From Phaeotremella fagi (Eukaryota; Basidiomycota; Tremellomycetes; Tremellales; Phaeotremellaceae): a stretch of DNA of 64,000 nt. This document shows positions 57,608-64,000 of this stretch, one piece after another (the stretch's first letter is position 1; each line of letters starts with the position of its first letter). The notes under the pieces were generated by a model. The model was not told the origin of the DNA. It saw only the letters and a program-made list of their open reading frames with translations, and searched no databases. The position numbers and the translations under genes are program-made. Location: positions 124,001 through 188,000 of the forward strand of contig BCHU01000003.1 in NCBI GenBank assembly GCA_001599715.1, written 5' to 3'.

Positions 57608-58243
57608 ATGAGTTCAACAACAATAACGATGAGTAAAAGCACCAGAACAATATTCAACCTATCCAAACCTATCGTCTCCCGAACCAATCTTCCCAAACGC
57701 ACCAACACAACCCAAGCCGGTCCCTCAACCCTCCTAACCCCCAACCAAACTCTTAAAAACGGTAAACTCCCCATAAAAACATTACGAACCCTAGTCAACC
57801 TCCATCACGAATCATCAACCTACCTCCAAAACCCAACCCAACAACTCCCACAATCCTTTCAATCCATTTTTCAACAAAAGGTTGATTTAACGCCGTACAG
57901 CGATCTCCAACGTAAAGCACAGGAACTTCTTCATTGGAGGAACACGAATACTTCCAGGTTAATTGAGAAAGGTCAATTCGGTGGTAAATCTGGAGTACAT
58001 CCTCGTCCTGCTGCTCGATTGAAATTTATTTTTAACGATGCGGAAGGGATGGATTGGTCTGCTCGTCGAGTTAAAATGAAGAATATAAGTGAAAGGGATT
58101 TAATGGTTAGGGAAGCTTTGTGTGGGAGTTATGAAAGACGGGATAAGGTTCTACCTGGGTTTGACGGTGTGGTGGAATATTTAGAGGTCAGGGGTCAAAG
58201 TTTAGAAGAGGTTGATGAGAACTGGAGGAAACGGGATGAATAG
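57608..58243 (+). CDS. unknown, probably mitochondrial protein
   Basis: This intronless 211-residue gene has its ATG at 57608. The N-terminus is rich in Ser, Thr, Arg and Lys and lacks acids for about 50 residues (MSKSTRTIFNLSKPIVSRTN), fitting a mitochondrial presequence. The body is basic and helical (LTPYSDLQRKAQELLHWRN, VHPRPAARLKFIF, RRVKMKNISERDLMVREALC). I do not recognise the family; a mitochondrial ribosome or assembly role would be speculation. Confidence 0.65.
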   Translation: MSSTTITMSKSTRTIFNLSKPIVSRTNLPKRTNTTQAGPSTLLTPNQTLKNGKLPIKTLRTLVNLHHESSTYLQNPTQQLPQSFQSIFQQKVDLTPYSDLQRKAQELLHWRNTNTSRLIEKGQFGGKSGVHPRPAARLKFIFNDAEGMDWSARRVKMKNISERDLMVREALCGSYERRDKVLPGFDGVVEYLEVRGQSLEEVDENWRKRDE

Positions 58244-58406
58244 GGTGGTTGGAGAAATTCAGTCGTTTTTGGGATTCAAGTAGCGCTTGCGTAGAGCTTT
58301 CACATGGCATTGAGGATAGGCGATAGGACTAATAAATGCATCTTTCTACAATCTCATAATCTATTTACATCCTATGCAGTCAAGTAATTAGTGATACCAT
58401 TATTTA

Positions 58407-60011
58407 TCATAAAGTGAACCACCTACTTTGATGAACGATTCCCATCCCATGTTCCTCGTATTCATCCTTAGTAACCCAAAGTTGATGGAACGTGCCCAAA
58501 GAAGCCAAAACAGAACCACCGAGCCACGCAGCGTATTTCTTTTCGAAGGGAATAGTTGGTGAATGGATTTTGATTTTTTGCTATAGTAGTACAATTAGTA
58601 TCAACATGAATACCACGAACATACGCCTGGCAAAAGAATCGATAGTTCCACATCCAATCTCTCGACCAGACCTCTGGTCAAACTGGTGTTTCCGACTACC
58701 ACGATGTTTTGGAACAAAGCTCCTCTAACATCTACATCACATGCCATGACTGAATCATGAACTAGTTGCGAGAGTGAAACCAGTTCTTTCAATGAATGTG
58801 AATGTTCAGTTTGAGGTGTGACGCGTAATGATGCAGGTGGTTCAATAGTCTATGAAACGATCTGTTAAAACCATCCTCGACAACAAGAAAAGAATCGTTA
58901 CCTACCTGGTTAAAGTAATTCTTTGGATCAAACAACATCTCACTAAATCTGAATCTCTCTTCACCGAAATTCTCTTGATAACCATCAGGGAATTCATAGA
59001 GGTTTTTACCCAATTCGTTAGCGGTCCTAACATCGAAACCACGATTAGTGAAGATTTCACTACAATTCTCTTTCCATTGTTCGACGACTTGATTTGTAGC
59101 CCAGTTCTTCCAGCTGTCAGTGGTAGACGATAATCTATCTTGTCGTAAAATGGGTTTAGGTTGTGTACCCTCGACAGGATCTCTTTTTGAAATCAATTGA
59201 CGTGGGGTGAGTGATAATGAGAATTCTCTTTTAGGGGTTGGAGTGGTGAAATGTGATTTTAATTGGGAGATCAAGAGTGAAGACGCTAATGGTTGACGCA
59301 TAGTTCCTGCACGAAGTGCGTAGCCGTCAACGATGGGGACGGCACTGCTCAAAGAATATCCAATATCGAGGACTAAAGCGGTTGGTTTTCCAGCAGCGAA
59401 TCTATAACTCTATTAGCGTGTTTCAAATGACATGGACGTACGCTGAAAGAACACCGGCAGATCCCAAATACATCGCAGGAACACTTTCACCTTCGAAAGC
59501 CATTTGCGCTAAAACTTCACGAGCTTTCGTCGTGTTCCAAGCTGGTTCAGTGAACATCAACGGGTGTTCTTTGGGATCAACTGCTAATCGTTTATTTAGA
59601 ATATGATGAAGTAGTTCTGAAGCTGGTTCTGGATCGGTGACTGAATTACTGTGTATCAGTTTATAGTCGCGTCTATACATCAAATTACTCACCAACACCA
59701 TCCGTCATGAAATTATCAACTTCCATCCCAGCTCTCCAAACTCCAACACCATCATCTCCAACAAAATATTTCCTACTTTTCTTCGTAGGTTCTGAATGAC
59801 CATTGGTGTTATCTATATCCATATCCATAGCCTCCCCATCTCCATTCTGTGCATTACCGTTACTAGAGGTTGAAGCGTCGGCTTGATCGATGTAACCGTA
59901 AAACGAAGGACAAACAACTCTTGGAGCATCTTCACCTGCGTAACCTGCTCTCGTTGTGTGAGAACCGAAATCTACCACTATACCTGATACTTCGTCACCG
60001 TTATAAACCAT
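58407..60011 (-). CDS. ARP4: Arp4, nuclear actin-related protein
   Basis: Arp4 is a subunit of NuA4, INO80 and SWR1 chromatin complexes. The ATG at 60011 begins [31 protein letters not shown], the actin-fold phosphate-1 loop. An acidic Asn/Asp-rich insert usual for Arp4 follows ([16 protein letters not shown]). Other markers are [61 protein letters not shown] and [26 protein letters not shown]. It ends SRWFTL at 58407. There are about six exons. Confidence 0.95.
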
Positions 60012-60225
60012 TTTTAATTGCTGATAATAGAGTGAATTGGGAGAGAGAAATCTAGATCAACACGATATGATATGGTTTATGTTTAGGTGGTTAGAAAATG
60101 ACGTGTATTTTAATTTAACCAAGTTTTGGTTTTGTGGCTATACAGGTTTTGAGAGGTAACCGTAGCAAGGTGATTGATATTGCTGTTGAATATTCTTTGG
60201 GTAAATTAGGACTGTCTAATCTATT

Positions 60226-61789
60226 CTAATTACAACATGGACATCCTCCCATCCCTTGATCCATCAATTCCTCGACCCTTTCCTGTCTCTCCTCAAGGAT
60301 CGTCAAAGCAGCAACTAAAATATCATGTTGACCTTTCCGATATATCTCACACATCTCCCTAACATGTGGTCTAATTTTCAGAGCATCCTCATCCACTGTG
60401 ACCTTTTGTGAAACACTCTTCAATTTCCCTTTCAACATGTCATGGAGCATCCCGAGGACTTCTAATTCGAGTTCCATCTCTTCCTGTTCTTTCTCATGTA
60501 AAGCGTGTTCATCGTCGTCGTCTTCGTGTCCATGTCCATGCCCATGATCATGGTGATCATGATCATCCAATAAACATCTAACAACCTCAAAAAGTTCTTT
60601 ATCCAAAGTCCCATCCCGTCGTACAACATACCGCTTATCAGCATCCAAACCCTTCCCCTTCAACCTTTTCAACCCATCCTCGGGGATACCTTTTGTCCCC
60701 AATCGTAAAATCAACGTGTCATCAGGATTATCTGGAATAACGAATCCATAGCCAAGAAGTAATTCTTCGTTAGGTTTAGGTCCGTAGTTGTTGAACAGTT
60801 GTTGGTTGGGTGATGTTTTTTGGGCAGATATTAGGGAAACGGAAGGTGTTGATTTACCGGAGTTTGATGGGATGGGAGATGAGAGCCAGGTTATGGGTTG
60901 ACCACGGGAGTCTTAATTCTGGTTAGCGGACTACAATCTCCTAAGAAAACAAGATCCGACCCACGATTCATGAGGTCCACTCCAGGAAGGAGTACAGGAT
61001 GCGATTCCTCCTCTGCAGTCGTATCCACAGCCGAACGAGACGTAGATTGACCATCAGAAGGTAAATGAAGCAATTGCGATGGGAAAGCTCTAGACGACAA
61101 ATAAGTCGCAGCTGCAAGATATCGATCCCTATTCATATGTTAGTTCACGCTGGGTTTCCAAAAATCAGAAGAAGATAAGCCTACCACGTAAGACCCTCCA
61201 ATTTCAATACTGCCTTTATAGCTTCGGATTCATCATTCCATTCTTTCCGTCTATCTTCAACACTAGCTAAATTGGTTCCAGCCAATAACCTCGTTTCGTC
61301 AGAAGTGAAAAATAGAGGTGTGGTGAGTTCATCGGCAGAAGGTAAAGCTTCGATATAAGGTAAATGTTTGAGTCTATCAACATATCAGTACCAACATGAC
61401 CCGATTTCAAAGGGAAAATGTACTCACAAATCAAAATTCCCCGCTCGATCGAGTTCAACCCAATGTAAACATATATAACAACAGATCCTCATCCTCTCAT
61501 ACCACTTCTCTCCAGCTTTAGACGTCCCCGCTGGCCAAACCAAATCCCCATCTCCCAAATTCGCATAGCCATTGATAGCAGTAGTGGACAGTTCAGGTGT
61601 GATAGCTAATTCGAATGGACAAGATAACAGCCTTTCATCATTTTCGATTGTTGTTTTGGTGAAAACTGATAAACCGTAGATTGGATCTTGCTTCAGTTCT
61701 GCTGACGGATGGATGTATCCTCCTGATTTTTTGAACCATTCTAACATGATTTCTCCTTTCTCTACTGATTGTGATGTTGTCTCCGTCAT
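60226..61789 (-). CDS. SET-domain protein lysine methyltransferase (RuBisCO-LSMT/Rkm type)
   Basis: The ATG at 61789 leads into LEWFKKSGGYIHPSAELKQD and YGLSVFTKTTIENDERLLSCP. The SET core continues with DRYLAAATYLSSRAFPSQLL, GVDLMNH, ITWLSSP and NNYGPKPNEELLLGYGFV. The catalytic-type His codon of DLMNH is split by an intron (C|AC) near 60.91-60.96 kb. Family members methylate ribosomal proteins or elongation factors. Unusual features are a His/Asp-rich insert (DDHDHHDHGHGHGHEDDDDEH) encoded near 60.5 kb and a C-terminal GGCPCCN, both of which could bind metal. There are about five exons. Confidence 0.88.
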
Positions 61790-62192
61790 CTTATCTGATG
61801 GTATTTATTGTTGGTAATGGTTGAAGACTGAAGTGACTAAATGGTTTCTGAATTTCAACTTTTTGAATCCGTCATCCTGAAGTGGCAGCTCCATTGTGGC
61901 TCGTGTAGCGAGTACTTGTGTTCTCTTATCTCACTTTGGATGGCACGAGGAAGTTAGCTTGTTGTTGAAACCCCAAAAAGTTACCATCAAGAAGCATTTT
62001 TTAATACTTCTTAGCATCAACGTTATTGGAAGGAACGCCTTCGAGCACAAGCCATACTGTAACTGCGGCTAAGATCCGTGCAAAACGTTTCAAACATATG
62101 GCTTGTCTCATTTTACATCTTGCCACCCAAGGTGTATGTGTAGCAATATCAACCTCAATAACAACACGAGATATCTCTAAATCTCAACAAAG
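61790..62192. promoter_or_regulatory. divergent promoter region
   Basis: About 400 bp between the SET gene (minus) and the IMD-like gene (plus). No exon is seen; it should contain both promoters. Confidence 0.45.
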
Positions 62193-64000
62193 ATGGCACC
62201 CTCATTCACCCTCCGAGGACTCTCACCAGCCCGAACAAACCTCTCGATCCCACTTACCAACCCAACCAGTCCCCTAATTTCCCCAACCTCTTCAACAGGT
62301 AGATCACCATTATCCCAATCCCCCTCAAATTCCTATCAAGATTTCGGATATTTCAATACGAATCCACAAACCATCCATACTTCACAGACACAGATAACAC
62401 GTGAAGACGCTTATAAAACTGCGAAAGCTGTTGAAGGCGTTCTATCCGCTTTTAACGAATATAGATTGGCTTTGGGGAATGTTGGGAAAGCTGGGAAGAA
62501 ATTGGGAATGGCTATTAAAGAGCTTGTTGGGTTGATGGAGAAAACTGAAATTCCTGGTATGTCATTCTACATACTTTTTCATGGGTTTTGGGTTGACAAT
62601 TTGCTGATGCTTTATCAGCTCAGACACTTCGACCTACTTCCGTTTTACTCGAAAACGTTTCCTCAATCACTTCGAAACTCGCCAAGAAGATCGATAAGGA
62701 ATACGATGACGTGAACGGTGATGCGTCAAAATACTTTAATTTGTTGACTGTACGTTGTCTAACTGTATTTACAGTATTCTATGCTGATTCGTAACAGAAA
62801 GAAAGTAAAACCCATGATGCATATCTCGGGGCGATAGGGAAGAAACACGATAAAGCTGGTAACTTAAAAATGACCAGTGTTTTCGAAAAGACTCTCACTG
62901 ATCTATCTGAACCGACAGAAAAAGCTTATCGAAAAGCTTCAAAGAATTTATCAGATACTTCGAACGCTCATGCTGGTCTCTTGGCGTTGAAAGATACCCT
63001 GAGTTCAGATATCAATCAAGCTCAACTGTAAGTCATCATCCACGATCTGCACAGAGAAGGTAGATGTGTGGCTGAGCCATTTTAGCGACCATCGAACGTT
63101 ACTTGGCACAAAACAATCAACCCTCCTACTTCGCCTAGCATCATCAGCCAACATCCTAGCTTCAAGTTTAACATCCTTCTTCTCAGAGGGTCTACGAAAA
63201 TCAGGAGCCATGTACAGAGATATAGAATATTGTAAGTTGATCAGGACGACATCATCAATCAAAGTCAAATCTGATATGTTTGGCTATAGTTGGTATTCTT
63301 GCAGATATCAAATGGCAAGGTCAAATACCGTCTGATCTGGCAGAAGTCGAGGAGACTGAGAAAAGGGATGAATTGAGGTTGTTGAAGGCTAGAGTCGCTT
63401 TGGGTGAGATGGATTTGGTTGGACCTCAAGTATGGGCTAGGTTACGCGACACCGGATCTTTGTCTACTAAACAGGACAACTTGATCGCCAAACCACAACA
63501 AGGTTTGGATGAGGGAAGTAATCAGAATTCTGAAAAACAGTTAGATTATCAGCCGAATGTAACCGCCAAACCACAACAACAAAGGTCAGATGAACGAATC
63601 AATCAGACTCCTGTAAAACGACCAGAGAATCCCAGGGAGTCTGGATTTGGAGCAACTGGAAGGGAGGTAATGGGAGCAACGTTACCATCAGCCCATGTTC
63701 TGAAAGACGACGTGGAGAGTGTTGATCCCGATCAAAAGACTGTTAGGTAAGTTCTCACAATTTGGGCGAAGACTGATATTTCGAGACCGGGATTTAGGTC
63801 ACAGACGAGTACTGATTCAGCTTCGACTTCGAATCATACCACTCAATCAACATCTACTAGTACCGAAAGTAGTAACACCACCATATCTTCTCAGAATCCT
63901 CGTTCCAGTGGGTATTCTCTTGAAAACCAACGAAAACCTGATTTCGAGTCTTCTCGACAATTACAATCAGTTCACCAAAACAGTTTCCAAAAAGTAAATC
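62193..64000 (+). CDS. IMD/BAR-like membrane-curvature protein, 5' part
   Basis: The ATG at 62193 begins a Ser/Pro/Thr-rich N-terminus. A long helical domain follows over several exons: AYKTAKAVEGVLSAFNEYRLAL, MAIKELVGLMEKTEIP, IDKEYDDVNGDASKYFNLLTKE, MTSVFEKTLTDLSEPTEKAYRKASKNL and STLLLRLASSANILASSLTSFF. This matches the fungal IMD (IRSp53-MIM homology)/BAR-like fold that binds membranes and links to actin. The Gln/Asn/Ser-rich region after it appears disordered. The gene is cut by the right edge of the window. Confidence 0.7.

Noticed and set aside
1..64000. transposons, long terminal repeats or CRISPR arrays
   Set aside because: No transposase, reverse transcriptase or integrase motifs, no long terminal repeats and no regularly spaced repeats were seen.

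Overview
The window looks like nuclear DNA of a basidiomycete yeast, most likely a tremellomycete such as Cryptococcus or Kwoniella. That is inferred from four things: almost every gene is split by many 45-65 bp GT-AG introns with CTAAC/CTGAC/CTGAT-like branch sites, spacing between genes is compact, the housekeeping genes are fungal versions, and one tRNA gene carries an intron. Gene models were spliced by eye, so internal exon edges are approximate unless a position is stated.

From 1 to 19.7 kb there are conserved genes: MPP10 (SSU processome), a long mitochondrial PPR protein, a MIX23/Cid2-like protein, YME2 (inner-membrane AAA protein), an unknown two-part protein, PRP31 (U4/U6 snRNP), OST3 (oligosaccharyltransferase), a NASP/Sim3 histone chaperone whose start codon is split by an intron, and a SelW/Rdx-like protein.

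From 19.9 to 29.9 kb lies an accessory island of nine small genes of unknown function. All are three-exon genes with both introns in phase 1. At least five share sequence motifs; three are Ser/Asp/Glu-rich. Several share a promoter octamer and other duplicated promoter sequence. From 45.3 to 49.6 kb lies a second, unrelated island: three tandem two-exon paralogs of about 350-375 residues with a shared promoter element about 140 bp upstream of each ATG. These two lineage-specific expansions are the least explained part of the window.

Between and after the islands are conserved genes: MIX17, COQ3, ALG13, a RidA protein with a possible mitochondrial start, an intronless unknown, a nitronate monooxygenase, MRM2, a secreted cupredoxin-type protein, a Zn(II)2Cys6 regulator, a degenerate SDR, BCP1, PAPS reductase, tRNA-Leu(AAG), a Ser-rich single-pass membrane protein, UTP6, a mitochondrial unknown, ARP4, a SET-domain methyltransferase, and the start of an IMD/BAR-like protein that runs off the right edge.

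Functionally the conserved genes cluster around ribosome biogenesis (MPP10, UTP6, BCP1, MRM2), mitochondrial maintenance (PPR, MIX23, YME2, MIX17, COQ3, RidA) and N-glycosylation (OST3, ALG13). No transposon, CRISPR array or bacterial-type operon was seen.
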